This document shows, one piece after another, positions 10,643-24,172 of a DNA stretch of 64,000 nucleotides. The position numbers and the translations under genes were made by a program. Within the stretch, counting starts at the first letter, position 1, and each line of letters begins with the position of its first letter. A model generated the notes under the pieces. The model made no database searches. It saw only the letters and a list, made by a program, of their open reading frames with translations, and was not told where the DNA came from. The stretch is taken from assembly GCA_003254885.1 (NCBI GenBank), contig QANT01003292.1, forward strand, positions 23,303 to 87,302, given 5' to 3'. Source of the stretch: Purshia tridentata (lineage: Eukaryota > Streptophyta > Magnoliopsida > Rosales > Rosaceae).

Positions 10643-13600
10643 GGATTTAAGAATACGGCATGCCTGCTGCCATTTTTCGCTTTAGTGTTTAGCTTGTAAG
10701 GCTTACTAGCCTTACTTGGTTCAATTTTTCCTTTTTTTATTTTTGCACAAGTCTGATTTTGTGTACATATTTGGAGCTTTTTTCTTGTCCCAAGTTAATT
10801 TAATTTGATCTCTTTTGATTGTTATGATGGATGTTATGGCTACTCTTGTTCATCATTCTTTCAAGTTCATATGGATATATGTATGAGTTTTACTAGATTG
10901 GGCGATGTATTCAAATAAAGACTCCAACTTTAGACTATAGTCACCATACTGAAGAGTTTTGGATATGAATTGGATTGTTTTGTTTTCAATCTAATCTGGG
11001 TTTTCCACCATGCTGCCTGGTGTGTGGAAAAGAAGAGTCTAGAAACTACAAACTCATTCATTACTATTAGTTTACTAGGCTCCACACATTGATCCATTTT
11101 TAAATTGGTACAATGTACAGTAGACTATATTTTTTACAGGATAACGTTGTTACATGTACCTCTGTCTCCTTTGATTCGTCATCCTGAAATCGACGTTTTA
11201 ACTTATTAGCTCAACTTTCATTGGTTTCAATGAGATATCTGTTTAGCTCTTCGACCACTCGCTCAAGCACAAATATAAAGTCCGATTAAAGTTTAAACCC
11301 TATGCAGAAATCAGCCGCTTCATTACTTTATTCTTTTTGTTTTGTTTTCATTAAATCATTCACGTATAAGCCAATTACTACAAACTCTTTGTGCTTGGAT
11401 GGGCTGATGGGGCTTTAGTATGAGAAAATGGGTCCTGGAGGCCCAATAGCAAACTACTAATAAGATACTCATAGAGCTCCTTTCTTACTGGGCCGGACGA
11501 GAATGTGTAGTCCAACAACCCAAGTCTAGCTTCAAACCAACTTGGGCCTAGCAACCCTGCTTTGATGTTAATCTAAGAAAATGGGACAACACTTCACAAC
11601 TATAGTTATCATAGTAATTTTAGTGATACTAACATGTCAATGTTATTGGCAGTAGGTTTCACCGTTTGAGAAGTTATTGGGTGGGTGAATCTGATGCTGT
11701 TTTGCCAGAAAATTGCATCAAAAGAACAGTGATGGAGTGATGGACTTAAAATGGTACATGATGAATTATTGTATTCTCCATGTATGGAAGAAAAAGCCCG
11801 TTGAAAGGACAAAAGGTACCAAGGCCACGAGAACTGGAGTGGTGCTGCAGAAATCAGAATATGCCAAATATGAGATTATCAATAGATAGTAGATATGAGC
11901 CTATCGATGTTTGATTTAGTACAGTACGGCCCAGCTTTGTCTTTGTGAACCATGCTAACATTGGTTGAATTTTTTGACTTCCCAGTTGTTTGGACATACC
12001 ATATGGCCCAGCTAATAGTGAACATCTCACTTTGTTGCGTGAATAGAAATATGGCCCAGTTTTAGCCGAGGTTGCCAGTATGGATTGATATATCGGAGTC
12101 TGTTTTTCACGGTTCTTTTGTTACAATGTAACTTGTTATATTATCAACTTACATAAAACTTTTATGTAACATAACATTTCTTATGATTGTTTGCTAAGAA
12201 TTTCTTTTTGAGGAATTTTACATTTGGAAAACAAAATTCATATTGGTGTTATTTGTAAGTTTCCCACAAGCTTTGTCCTTGAAATTGAGTGATAAGGAAC
12301 ACAATTTAAAATTCGAGAGTTTTTTTTCATAAGGATGTTAAATTGTTGTATTATCACATAAGAGATAATGAAATTTATCCTTCTCATATGCATAGATTGA
12401 ATAGTGATGGGCTTAAAGACATTGTATCAAGTATTAACGACTTAGTGTATAGTAGAGAATTCATATACTATATTACAAATCTAACCTTGATAGTTTTAAA
12501 TAAATCCGTCAAATTTAAAGGCTTAAAAAAGTGGTTGTAACTTGTATAACGTACAAGCATGCTCTTCAGGTTTACGGAAACATTTATTAATTCTGGAATT
12601 TTCTGATGTGTCCAAATTAAGTTTTTTATTTCAATCCAATTTCATCAAATTTTGATGTCCAAAACCAGGCATCTTTGAGCACATTGTATGCATAATATTA
12701 CTGGGATTACATCACCATATTCTCTTCTGGAGAATAACATGATCACATCTGATGCATCATATTATTGGGATTAGAACCTCTTATCTTTTTTTATGTCTGC
12801 ATATTTTGCGCTTTGCTCTCTACCTTTCCAACTGTCCCAATGCATTTGAAAACCAATGGTACTAGGAATAGTTCAGGAAGTGTTTGATATTAAGAACTTG
12901 GTGTATCCAAATTTATTTATTCAGATGTGATGCTCTTTCTTAAGTATTGTTGGCTCCTAATGCTTTCTATGGCAATAAATTAAACAATAAATGCAGAATT
13001 GTTTTCAAAATGCAGGAAAAGGCAGAATAATTAAAGCATATCCAACCTTCCATTAAACCAGAATTATTCGGTAAGGCCAGAATTAATTCCTCTGTAAGAA
13101 GTAAGAAGGCATTTGCATGATTACGTGGACAGCATTCTTTTATGAGTAGTATACATTTATGGATAATATTCAAAACTACAAATGCATAATAACAACTACT
13201 ACAAGAAGTCTAGAAAACTGCACCAACTAGCCATTTTGATTATTGTTTATCTGTAAAAAAATCATATGTATAGGACCCAAAACATGTTTCTGGTACTGTG
13301 TTGGTTGGTTTGTGAATGCTGGAAGAAAAAATGCCATCATTTTGTTCAGCACTTAGTCGCTCTGAATACTAGTGTACCATTTCTTTATAGCATATAGTTC
13401 AGTGGTGGAACTTCCAATTAATATTTTTTAACTAAAAAGTATAGAGCCCAAAGATTCCCTTTCTGCAGGGCTTGTAAGAAGTGTAAAACACCTATAGGTC
13501 TCAAGGGTTAACTAAATAGAAATGTGGGAATATAACTTTGTTAAGACTTTCTAGATAGACAGTGCATGTTGTGTGTGGTGATTTTCAAAGATGGTTAAAA

Positions 13601-14006
13601 AAGTTAAGATATTTAGAATATAATGTTCCCTTTGCATCAAAACCCATCTTTCCTATTCCTTAAGCTCATCCATATCCCAAAACATCTGATATTCTCTTCT
13701 CATTGTCAGCAGCCATGTTAGCTTGACCCACATTTCAAGCATTAATGTGAGAATTTAGATACCATTCCCTGTCTAAAAGAGTCTAATAATTTGGAAGTCT
13801 CCCATCATCCTTAATCCACTAAATTTCACCACAAGAAAACTGCTAAGTTGGAATTGTTTTGGAAAACTTTGGAATATATCACAAAGAGATAAAACCTCAA
13901 GGAAGGGGATGCCAAGGCCACTGGGGAATATCTTCTAGGGCTGGGTTTGTCTTGAGTTTTCCATCCTTTTCCTTCTTTATATATATACACAACTAACCCT
14001 ATTGTC
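10643..14006. other. Intergenic region of 3.4 kb
   Basis: No gene recognised. It holds the 3' region of the small-protein gene and AT-rich spacer. Scattered frames of 60-70 codons show no family similarity. A TATATATATA box at 13977-13987 lies only 20-30 bp before the first ATG of the next gene. Confidence 0.55.
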
Positions 14007-15580
14007 ATGGCCACCATACTAAAGAGAACATTTGGCTCTTTCATATCCTCCATTACATACTACTGTTACTTTAGCAATCCACACCATCACCAAAGCATCA
14101 GCAACAAAATCAAATACAACATGCCAAGAGGTCGACCCCTTTCCTTGCAGGTTCGCTTTCATCTCAGTTATTTTGTTTTAATCTTTTGAGGTATCTCATT
14201 TGTGGCATGATCCTTCACCATGCATATGCATGGCTTCTCTTTCTCCCTCTCTGAAGTCTCTCTTTAATTATCTATATATATGCCCTTAAAGTACATATAC
14301 AGAGAAACAAAGAGAAGAGATTACATGGATGTAAAGCGGTCTAGCTAGTTCATCTATCTGATCTTATTAATTATTTCAAGATTAGCAATATAGACGTAGA
14401 GTTCAGCTAATTAATACTATATCATAGTTGCAGCATGCAGCCTCTTCTTGTTTTATTCTTACTGTAAAGTTAATAGATGCAAAAACAAAGCACAAGTACA
14501 TAAATTAACGTTTCTCATCAAGTAAAAAAATCCATTTGTAATTCATCTTTAGAAACCTGGTTCAAAGTGGTGCAGATTGATAGGAAAAGTAGTTCTGCAG
14601 AGTGATTAGTTAGATATCATGTTTTCAGAAAACCAAGTCCCTTATCATGGTGAAGAATCTCCACCATGTCACAATCTTTGTTAGTCATGTTAATCTCTTG
14701 GACCACGTTTCTTGTACTTGGTTATAAAAAATACATAAAGACATTCTTCCCAACCTAGCCAGGCGAATATTATAAGAATAATCTTTGAGCAATATAATCT
14801 GCCCCGAAACATGGCATTTCTTAATCCCTTTGGCTTCCAGTTAATAACTGCCTAAAGTATAAAGCTGTTTGAAAGAGCAAAAGGAACCAAGGAACAAAAA
14901 GAAAGGAAGGAAAGTTGAATAAATAAAAAAGTATAAACGAAACACACGTTTGCAAGAACGGATTCTGATCAAAACCGTGTTTGCTTTACAGACTGTGGAA
15001 CTCAAAGTCAGGATGTGCTGCACTGGCTGTGAGAGAGTTGTTAAAAACGCCATATTCAAGCTCAGAGGTACATATTAATTAATAATTATTGATCCTTTGT
15101 GTTTTTCAATAATCTTTTTCATTTGGGAATTAGGAATTTATGGTTTAAAATTTGTGATAAATATAGCTCATTAATTTGTAAAAGTACTCTGCAGTATTAA
15201 AGTCAATTTTGTAATAATGAACATGTGTACAAATTAATATATGCTGTGTACACTCAGGGATTGATTCAGTGGATGTGAACCTAGAGCTGGAGAAGGTGAC
15301 AGTAGTAGGGTACGTTGACAGGAACAAGGTTCTAAAGGCAGTGAGGAGGGCTGGGAAGAGGGCCGAGTTCTGGCCCTACCCCAACCCTCCGTTGTACTTT
15401 ACATCTGCCAATGACTATTTTAGGGATACAACCAATGAATTCAAAGAGAGTTACAACTACTATAGGCACGGCTACAATGTTGGGGACAGACATGGCAACA
15501 TTCCAGTGACTCAAAGGGGAGATGACAAAGTCAGCAACATGTTCAATGATGATAATGTCAATGCTTGCTGCCTCATGTAA
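14007..15580 (+). CDS. Heavy-metal-associated isoprenylated plant protein (HIPP), three exons
   Basis: Exons 14007-14150, 14992-15067 and 15258-15580 join to 180 aa. Exon 2 starts the heavy-metal-associated (HMA) fold: TVELKVRMCCTGCERVVKNA. The metal motif M-x-C-x2-C is M56, C58 and C61. The fold continues through GIDSVDVNLELEKVTVVGYV to about residue 115. The last four residues, CCLM, form a CaaX box, so the protein is predicted to be prenylated and attached to membranes. Family members bind copper, zinc or cadmium and act in metal handling and stress. Start choice is uncertain. The ATG at 14007 adds a 38-residue hydrophobic leader but lies only about 20-30 bp after a TATA box. The in-frame ATG at 14121 (MPRGRPLSLQ) would give a 142-aa protein. 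Confidence 0.87.
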
Positions 15581-16321
15581 CTCTACTGTATTCCATGTAC
15601 CATGATCATCTTATATGATGATATATATGTCATTCTTAGCTAGTGTGGTTTGGATGGAGAAAAGAAGTAAAATCTGTCAATCTCTATCATATATATAGTG
15701 CTGTACAGTGTGCAATTAAAGCTTGGTTTTATGCGGATTGTAGGAGTGGGGAATATATTCAATGGAACAATGTCTAGGACTTGATATATTGTATTGACTT
15801 TGAAGGACTTTTTAATTGGTTGCCCCTAATTAAATCTTATCAGGTCTTGGTTGCAATTAATCAATAATCATCAGTACTTATTATATACATGTTGTTGAGG
15901 TATGAATATGAATATGAAATCTCTTATTCTCCTGTAAATAGTCTGCATGAGAACTTTCCAGAAGTTTTCCTCTAAACTTGGTCATGACAGTAACAGCCTA
16001 ACAGGGACCTTGTTTCTTGGTTGAGAAGGCAAGAAGTCAAATCAAATTGGTCTAAAGACTCTTAAAACTGTTTGGTCGGCAAAGAATATTAGAGATGTCC
16101 ACTAATTCACGGCATTGGCCCATAGGGAGGGGACAAACAAAGTTAATTAGGAATCTCTTCTATTCACAAAATATCTCATTGTCACTTGATTAATCATTGA
16201 TTTTGATTCTCCTGATGTCGGCCTTCAAGTACAGTCGAATTGGGAATGATTAATGTAACCTTTATATTAGTTCAAGCTATAGTGTGCATCATCAGAAGTT
16301 GTTTTTGCTCTCCCATAAATA

Positions 16322-16771
16322 GAGTTAATTATAACAATACTCCATGAATTATATCTGAATATCACTAGAGTTTAAAATTTTTATTTGAAATTTTAAAGTT
16401 CATGAACTATTCATTAAGTATCACTATAGTCCTTTTTGTACCACAGTGCTCTACTCCTTCTCCAACTTCCCATCCAACCCTTGTACAATAATTTTCAAAA
16501 TTATTAAGAAGAATAACTAAGCAACCAGCGCATAGATAAGTGTGGGATGAATGTGATGTTGGACGAAGAGTTAGGCACTGTGAGGATGAAAATGGCCCTC
16601 AAATATGAGTCACGTGGGTGTTTTAGATGAAAAACGTAACAGAAGTTACAAATAGAACTAAAGTGATTCTCAGTGCAATAGTCATGATCAAACTCCAAAT
16701 TTTCAAAATGAAATTCATAAATTAAAGTGGTATTGGAGGTATAATTCAAAAAATATCCCTATAATTAACTC
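16322..16771. mobile_element. Candidate MITE-like element with terminal inverted repeats
   Basis: The ends read GAGTTAATTATA and TATAATTAACTC, a perfect 12-bp inverted repeat. Similarity between the two ends continues imperfectly for about 45 nt (GAATTATA-CT, AATA-CACT blocks). The 450-bp length fits a MITE. No clear target-site duplication was found, so the limits are uncertain. An 81-codon minus-strand frame inside it shows no protein family and is taken as chance. Confidence 0.5.
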
Positions 16772-17658
16772 CTACAAAGTTTATATAGCTCCAATAAAAG
16801 AGTAATGTTTTTTCCACCCTATTAAATAACTCATTTGAGCTAGAACTCATCAGGAAACTCAATTCAATTACTATTGACAAACAAAAGAAGATGAAAAACA
16901 AGGACATATAAGTTAACCTCTCTTTTTTATCTAACCATTCAATGAAGAAAAATTTAAACATAAAACATTGAGTGTAGGATCAATCTCATTATCAATCTTG
17001 GGATAGAATTTGGAGGAGATTAAAAATAGTTCATCAAATTTGTGTGTTGTATTTGTATTTCGTTGAAAATATTGATATTCAATTATATAACTCAGTATAA
17101 TATATTTTGCTGATAAGATCACCCAATATGATTTATAAAAAAAAAAAAAGTGTGGCTGTACTATAATTTGGGTAGATTCGTATGGTACCATACTAAAGAA
17201 CAATACCTATACACTAGACCATGCTACATGTTTTTTACATGTCACACAACAACACAAATTGAGTAAACTTCTCAATGGTCAGATGGGAGGAACTCAACTT
17301 TGACCAAAGAAAAAGTCGATGAAGTGATGAACACGAACAGTACACAAGAATATACGAAAAGCACGACGCACTTAAAAAGAGTCGAGGGTACAAAATACAA
17401 AGAGCCCGCAATCGGGTCTCTGTTGCAAGCAAAGCAATCAATACACACACTGTTACACATAGAGGAAGACCAACAGAACAGACGGGCCTTCTTCTTGACC
17501 TCTACTCCTAATCAAAGGCCATCCTCCTCTGCTCTGCAACTCTGCTTCATCTGTGTAACAGGTATGTCCTGAATTCGCATTCTCATCCAAGATTAAACTT
17601 CTTTCACTTACCAAACATGCAGGAGTAGCTCAACAATGCTTGGTATTGGGTTTAGGTT

Positions 17659-17683
17659 TTGACTTTTTGACTTTCTGGTTGAC
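17659..17683 (+). promoter_or_regulatory. Cluster of three W-box cores
   Basis: TTGAC, the WRKY-binding core, occurs at 17659, 17667 and 17679, all on the + strand within 25 bp and just ahead of the start codon at 17704. They sit in a pyrimidine-rich stretch that may be the end of a leader intron, so chance enrichment is possible. Confidence 0.4.
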
Positions 17684-17703
17684 TGGAACTTCATAGTACA
17701 AAA

Positions 17704-20700
17704 ATGGAGGAGGATGGTCATGGCAAGAGAGCCTCATCATCCCGTTTGTCACCTTTAGCTCAGCCCTTTACTTTGAACAATTTGAACTGGTTCACTCCCC
17801 AACCCACTTGGTCTTCATCGACTTCACTGGACTCTTGTGCTTCTATGGTCGAACCCTTGTCTAGTATCAACTTGGAAGGCGACCCGTTACCTGTTTTTCA
17901 CCATAATCACTCGGAGTTTGGTTTGGATTCTCATTTTACGCAACACCCATCTGCGAATACTGACTTAGACTTTGGTTTTTTGTCCTCTAATGAGTTCCTA
18001 CCCGATTACACCCAGCATTTATCATATGGGCAAGCCAGTTTCTCCAGCAACAAGAATGCTTCATTGTCTTATGAAACCTTGCTTGAACAAGGTAATTTTA
18101 CTTGCCTGAATTATAATGCTTATGAAATTGAGTTTCTGCTCTAACTTTGTTTTAATTCAGTGAGCCAGTTTCTCCCATTGGCGATAAGCAACCACCGTTT
18201 TTATGCATCTTCTTAAGATAGATTAGTAAACAATTTTCCCAAATAGTTTTCACACAATACTTGCGCACTTTATGGAGGTATAATTCTTATGGTGATGTTT
18301 CTCTTTTAATCTGTTATTGTATAATGTTTATGATCAGTTAAAGATAAAAAATGTAAAATTTTGGCACAATCTCTTGTTTTTTAGGCTCGAGTAACTCCTA
18401 GTACTCTATAGCTATATAAAGAATGTGACTTATGTGAGAATCTAAAGACTATAATTGAAATTGTTTATGAACCAAGCTTATTGAAGGTATTGCATATGCC
18501 TCATACTGTGTGAATGGAGAAAGATTTTATCTTTTCAGGCAAAGAACTCTTACTCTGTGTGTGGAGAACTATTTAACGCTTTAGGAAAAAGAAATTCTCC
18601 CATATTGCTATACTTTTTCATTAAGTTGAATGGACCTGTGCCAGTGTGTGGAAGGAAAAATGATCAGTAAAGTGTGAAGAAATTAAAATTATTTTCTCAG
18701 ACTGCTTTTATTTATCGTGACATCAATATGGTAAGGTCTGCATCCATAAACATGCTTCTGCGCAGGAAAGCCTGCTGTTAAAGGATTGAAACCCTGCAGT
18801 GAAAATTATGAAAGTGTTCGTGAAAAATGCAGTGATTTGATCATAGGAAGTGAAAATCAATTCATTTCGAGATCTACAGACCAAGTAGATTCGGGATGTT
18901 TCTCTTTTTCAGCGGTTAATTCTATGGCCACACCAAATGAGTTTTCAAAGTCAGTTATGTGCTCTTCATCAGTGCTTCAAAATTACTCTCAAACTGAGCT
19001 ACCGTGTACTGCACCAGTGGTGACTTGGAGCCATTGTAATTCCAAAATTGCTTTGTGCAAGAGTGGCGTAACAGAAATTGACCCTTATACAGCTAAACCT
19101 CCGGCTTTCCCTTCACCCAAATATAATGCTTTTCCAGCTGTGGTGCTTGGATCATCAGATACCAGAACAACTTTTGTGCCCTCAAATCCTGTTTTGTCAC
19201 AGAATGTGGATTTTACCAGCAATTGTGCAGTGAATGATTATGATGATTCTTCTAAATGCAGTCCTTCTGGCGTAAAGGATCTACATCATTTGCTATCTGG
19301 TGAAGGCAAGGAGATTCACCATGGTAACCCTATCAATAAAAAAAAGGAAAGGAAAGATGGAAAACCTGTCTCTAGTGAGGGTTTAGATCCATTACTAATG
19401 GAAAAATCTGTGCCAGCAATTACTTTAACCAATATTCCTGATGATCTCAGTCTGGAACATCTTGGTTCCAAAACAGCTGCTTCACTTTCGGCAAAGTTGG
19501 ACGAGAATGACTCTGATTTGGACTCACCTTGTTGGAAAGGAACGCTAGGTTCTAGACAATCTCCATTTGAAGTTTCAAAGTCTTTGAGTTCCCACGTTGT
19601 TGAAAATGAACAAGAAGCACATAATAGTTTGAACCCATTGGCGCCTCAATTTTTTCCTCGTCATGCTACAACAATTGTAAATTACCATTCGAATTATGTT
19701 GTAGATGATTTCTCGTCGTTCCAAGAGAGTGAATCTTCAGCTGTTATTTCATTCCCCAGAGGGCACATGTCTGTTGATAAAGCAGGATCAAAGTCTTTTT
19801 TATCGATTAATGGAACTGGGACTCAATCTTCCAATCACATCCATGAACCAAAAAGAGAATATGCCCTGCTTAATAACTCAGAAAGTGGCTATGTGCTGAA
19901 TTTTCCGGAGAGTGTATCCAAGTTGTTGTCTATACATTCAAAAATAGATGTTCCCACAATACTTAATGTGATGCATGATCTGTCAGAATGGCTTGTACAA
20001 AACTGTTCAAATGACTTAGATTCATTGAATGAACATAAGTATGACTTGGTTCAGCGCATAATCAATAATCTTTCTGTGTGCATCCAACATAGGGCTGGAG
20101 GAAAGACTCCAATGCCTGACATAACTCTTACAGGCACTCCATGCTGTCCTAATAAGTCAACAGAGCTTCACAAGGTAGGGATATGTGTATGTTTTTTAAA
20201 TGTTGAGAATCCGTTTTAAATGTTGAGAATCCGCTTTGAAAATAATACTCAACTTTACTGTCCTGTTTGAAATTTTGAATCAGAAAGCACTTGGGTACTC
20301 CCCATTCTAGGATTTCTGGGCATGTTGGATACTTCTGCAATTTTGCTCATTTCCTAAAATAAATGTTATTCTCTTTATCATTATTATTTGTAGCTATATT
20401 CTAAATGCATGTAAATCATAATCATAATAGCAATGATATTAATAATACTGACTATGCCTTGATCTGCGTCCACCAGGGAGCTGGTTGGCAGAAATAATTT
20501 CACCATCATTTCTTATTGTAACTAAGGTTTTTTGGTTGCTAATGGTAATTTTGCATGTTGTACATGGGCACTGGCATGCACATCTGTATATGTTATGTTG
20601 AGCTGAGAGCTTAAATAATGTCTTGCAGTGCTCAAATGTGGGGTTTCAAGTAACAAGGACAGGGGCTTTGGCTGTTCCACACGAGCATGATAATCAGAAT

Positions 20701-21181
20701 GGCCATGAGGGGTGCAAGGTTAATAGTCATGCTTTCACTGAGAGAATGTTGGATTCCTTTCCTTCATGTAGTGACGTAGGCACTGAGAAGAGCAACAAAA
20801 TCATTCAGGTATAATTCATGGATCTGATGTTGGAAATTTTTATATCAGTGCTTAGTGTTGTCATCTACTTGGAAACAGAAACTTCCATTTGTAATGATAA
20901 GATGCAGGTTATGGGGAATGCTTTTAGAGACAATAATCTAACCAAGGAAGAGATAGACCCACAAGCTTTGTTGTATAAAAGATTATGGCTTCAGGCTGAA
21001 GCAGCATTATGTTCCATGAAGTATGAAAATGCTGTCTTAAACATGAAATTGGAGAAGGATGGCCGCAATTTAGACAAAAATAAGGTCAACTACTTCCCTT
21101 CCATTCCGAAGTTTATCTATTCCTTTATTTGACCTTGTCTATTTTCTGCTCTGTTAGGTGTCAAATAAGCTGAGCTTTTAA
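17704..21181 (+). CDS. Large serine-rich plant protein of unknown function, five exons
   Basis: Exons 17704-18091, 18766-20174, 20629-20808, 20908-21084 and 21158-21181 join in frame to 725 aa. The protein starts MEEDGHGKRASSSRLSPLAQ. It is polar, rich in S, N, D and P, and has no transmembrane segment or catalytic motif that I can see. Two parts look structured: a helical block in exon 2 (about residues 540-590, LNVMHDLSEWLVQNCSNDLD) and the C-terminal block DPQALLYKRLWLQAEAALCS followed by MKYENAVLNMKLEK. I recall the latter pattern in uncharacterised plant proteins that usually continue further. Here a short last exon gives VSNKLSF and a stop. The product may thus be shorter than its relatives, or the last exon may be misplaced. 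Function is not assigned. Confidence 0.72.
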
Positions 21182-22094
21182 CATAGAGAGCCACACTAGC
21201 TGTAAATGTTTGTCTTGATACCTACTGCTAGAAGGGACTGCTGGAGTTGGAAGGTAGAAACTCTTCACCTACATGTATGTATAATAGTCCTCAATGTGCA
21301 GTTTATAATAGTAATATTTGTTTGATATAGTGACTTACTCTTAGAACGCAAGTCCTTAAAATGTAAGGTTGATGATCCCATGTGTTTGAATCAGGATCAT
21401 AGAGATGTGAAAGCCCCTGGACAAGTTCGTGAGAGAGACAAGATTAGAGACTGTAATTAGGACATGGCAGTGATGTATGAAATGCTGTCTGACTTAAATA
21501 GGGGAAAGAGACCTCAAAGAGGGGCTTTCCTGATGTCTTTCAAATCAGTTTGTCATTGCAGTTGGAGCACCAACCTTGTTCTATATAGTTTTGCTCTATC
21601 ATTACAGTTATAGATTTTGATTGCTTGGGAATGTCCTTGAAATGAAGTGGTGCGTCCAGGTACTTTGTTAACTATTTTGTCACATGTGAAATATACATGA
21701 ACAAATTAGACTGAAATTGTGGCCGAGTCCCTCTTGTAATAGTAGGAGTACTATGGTTGATGTAAAACCGTTTTAAATTATGACAATCATATTTACATGT
21801 AAGATGATTCCTTTTCTCTCAATTTGTGGTTGAAAATTAACATCCTGCAAAGAAGTGATGGATTTGTCTAGGCCTTACATCAAGCTGGCGGTCCATGAGA
21901 CCTGGACCATTTTTACACCCCCCCAACCCCAAACTCTTTCCCTTTCTTCTTCCATTTTTACTCTCAGTTGTAAAAAAAGAAAAACCATATCAAAACATCT
22001 GTGCTCCGTCCTGCCCACCGCACTCCACCCCACCACACCACACCACCCTACCCTTTTCAGCCACCCACCTTGCCGCCAGCCCCACTACTGGCTC

Positions 22095-22098
<4 letters not shown>

Positions 22099-22129
<31 letters not shown>
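22099..22129. repeat. CT microsatellite
   Basis: About 15 CT units following a C-rich stretch (CCACC and ACCCC-like) at 21,915-22,090. A pyrimidine-rich strand of this kind is typical of plant promoters or leaders, but no gene follows. Confidence 0.9.
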
Positions 22130-22130
<1 letters not shown>

Positions 22131-22944
22131 GTTCTCTTAAATGGCTAGTTGGTTGATTTAGCTTCACCATTGGCAAATCAATTACATTTTTCAATACTTG
22201 TTACATTATCATATGGGAAAACCAAACCCCCTATGGGCCAAAAAAAGGATTTAGAAAGTGAATGGACAGGAGTCCCGAGGGAGGGTAGGAACAAAGGTCA
22301 TTAAGTGATTGATTATTTTAAGAAATACTGTTGGTGCATGTGGTACCACATGGAATGATGAAACAATAAGTTACATTGGCTTAGGCTTTAAGGCTTTGGT
22401 GCTGAATACCCAGTGGGAAGTGGGGAGTATTAGACTAGTAGTACATGGACATTGGAATTGGACAACCCTTGTACCCTTCCATTCACCCACCAAGACAAAA
22501 GTGACAGGTAATGCCAGTGGGGACCTCTAACTTTTCTTGCTATAGTAATATAATTCTAATCCCTAAAATAATTAATCAATTAATATTATTTGTTTGAAGA
22601 AAAGAAAAACAAAACATTATCTATGTATTTTGTCATTTTTTAACATTGTTTAATCAGACAGGATTTAACTCCAAGCTCTCTCTTTCGCTCTCTGGCGCTA
22701 TATGGTTCACATGGTCCATATGGTCCACACCACACCTCTTCATAATTTTGTGAAGCCAAAATTGTGATGGTACATAAATAACGAACAAACTGATCCAAGC
22801 AGGCAAGCATGGTAAAAGGGGACAAAAGTATAAAAATGAAGCTCTCGACAATTTATGTACATTATTTAAGCTTAACATTGCTTATAGTCAAGTAAAAACA
22901 GAATTGTCTATAAAATTCAATTGATTTGTTTTCCAACCAAAAAA

Positions 22945-22961
22945 AAACCCTAAACCCTAAA
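22945..22961. repeat. Double telo-box
   Basis: AAACCCTAAACCCTAAA, two overlapping plant telomere-type units, embedded in ordinary spacer. Such motifs bind Myb-type telomere-repeat proteins and occur near start sites of some plant genes. Confidence 0.8.
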
Positions 22962-24169
22962 TTAGAAAGTGAAAGGAGTGGGTTGGTTAATAAAGGTTTG
23001 TGGTTAGCAGAGTGGGAAATTAAAGGCTGAAAAGAAGGTAGGGAAATGAAGGAAGAGATGAAAGGGGAAAGGATTTAGAGAGTTAGGGAGATAGGGGTGG
23101 CCAATAAACTTCAGGCAACTGGTTTGGTGCAGTATGGATACCTTATTAGCATGAAACTGGTTACTCAGCATAAAAAAAAAAGAGGGCTATGGATCTCAGC
23201 ACAAAACAAATCCAAATCCAATCCAATCCAATCCCATCCCATCTCATCCAGGTGGGTCAGAACATATTGGCAGTCCAGGCCCACCCACACCCCTGACCCT
23301 GTTCCTGTTCCTCTTCCTGTTCCTGTTTCAGTGTTTCTCTCTCATGATGACCCATTGGCTAGCTAGCAGCTGTATAGCTAGCCAGCTAGGTAGCTTTTTT
23401 TCTCATCTTCTTGTTACACATAAATAGTAAGGTTTTGATGCACTTGTTTACGGCTGCTTTGGAGCTCTAGCCCATGACCCATTACTATCCATCTATTTAC
23501 ACAGAGACCATAAATATTAATTGCGGTTGTGGTTGTTTTATGGGATCGGCTGCAACCCCCTTTGCAGTTTCACTGTTAATGCTTCTCTGTCACAACTCAC
23601 TACATTTTGAAAGCCACCGTATACACTATTAGCAGAAGCAGAAGCAGCAGCAGCTGTATACTGCACACTGGACACTTAGCCCCACAACCTTTTTTGTTTC
23701 TCACTATCCTAATTTCCTTGTGCTTCTTCTTCAAGATACTTTCTTTTTCTCTTGCTGTCTAGTTTCTGCTGCATGACAGTACCAGATGATAACGAAACCA
23801 AAAGTGAAAACAGCCAGGCCAGTGCATCACAGCCGTTCATTTTTTGACATCGTTGATGGGTACTAGTCAGAACAATCAGCAGAACCCAGATGGGTATGTT
23901 GCCATTTAACCTTTGGGAACATGGAATGTTGTCCTGTTGAGTGGGGGAAATCAGGAAAGCCATAAAAGCATGCCATATGCCATATGACAAACATATCATA
24001 CCATGCCACCTCAACCTCAGCTCATTCACTCACTCCCTAATTCTCTTTCTAGGAATCTTTCATTTTTTTGATTTGCCATTCTCTCATTTTTACCATGACA
24101 AATAATATCTACCACAATATATATATAGAGCCAAACCTTTAGATGGACACAAACACATTGTCTTGAGTC

Positions 24170-24172
<3 letters not shown>

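Larger units (their letters stand above)
15581..17703. other. Intergenic region with a candidate TIR element and 5' leader
   Basis: AT-rich spacer after the HIPP gene, a candidate inverted-repeat element at 16322-16771, then from about 17450 the presumed leader of the next gene. A leader intron from about 17562 (GTATGT) to about 17693 (CATAG) is possible. No gene is supported. Confidence 0.5.

Noticed and set aside
16504-16749. 81-codon minus-strand frame
   Set aside because: It lies inside the candidate inverted-repeat element and resembles no transposase or other protein.
17300-17572. 90-codon plus-strand frame upstream of the serine-rich protein gene
   Set aside because: Probably promoter and leader; no similarity and no splice link to the downstream frame that I could support.
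22640-22878. Minus-strand frames of 61-74 codons
   Set aside because: No motif or family resemblance; palindromic CATATGG-type words explain the reading frames.
23709-24029. 106-codon minus-strand frame
   Set aside because: No family similarity, no conserved motif, and placed in spacer with biased composition. I take it as chance.
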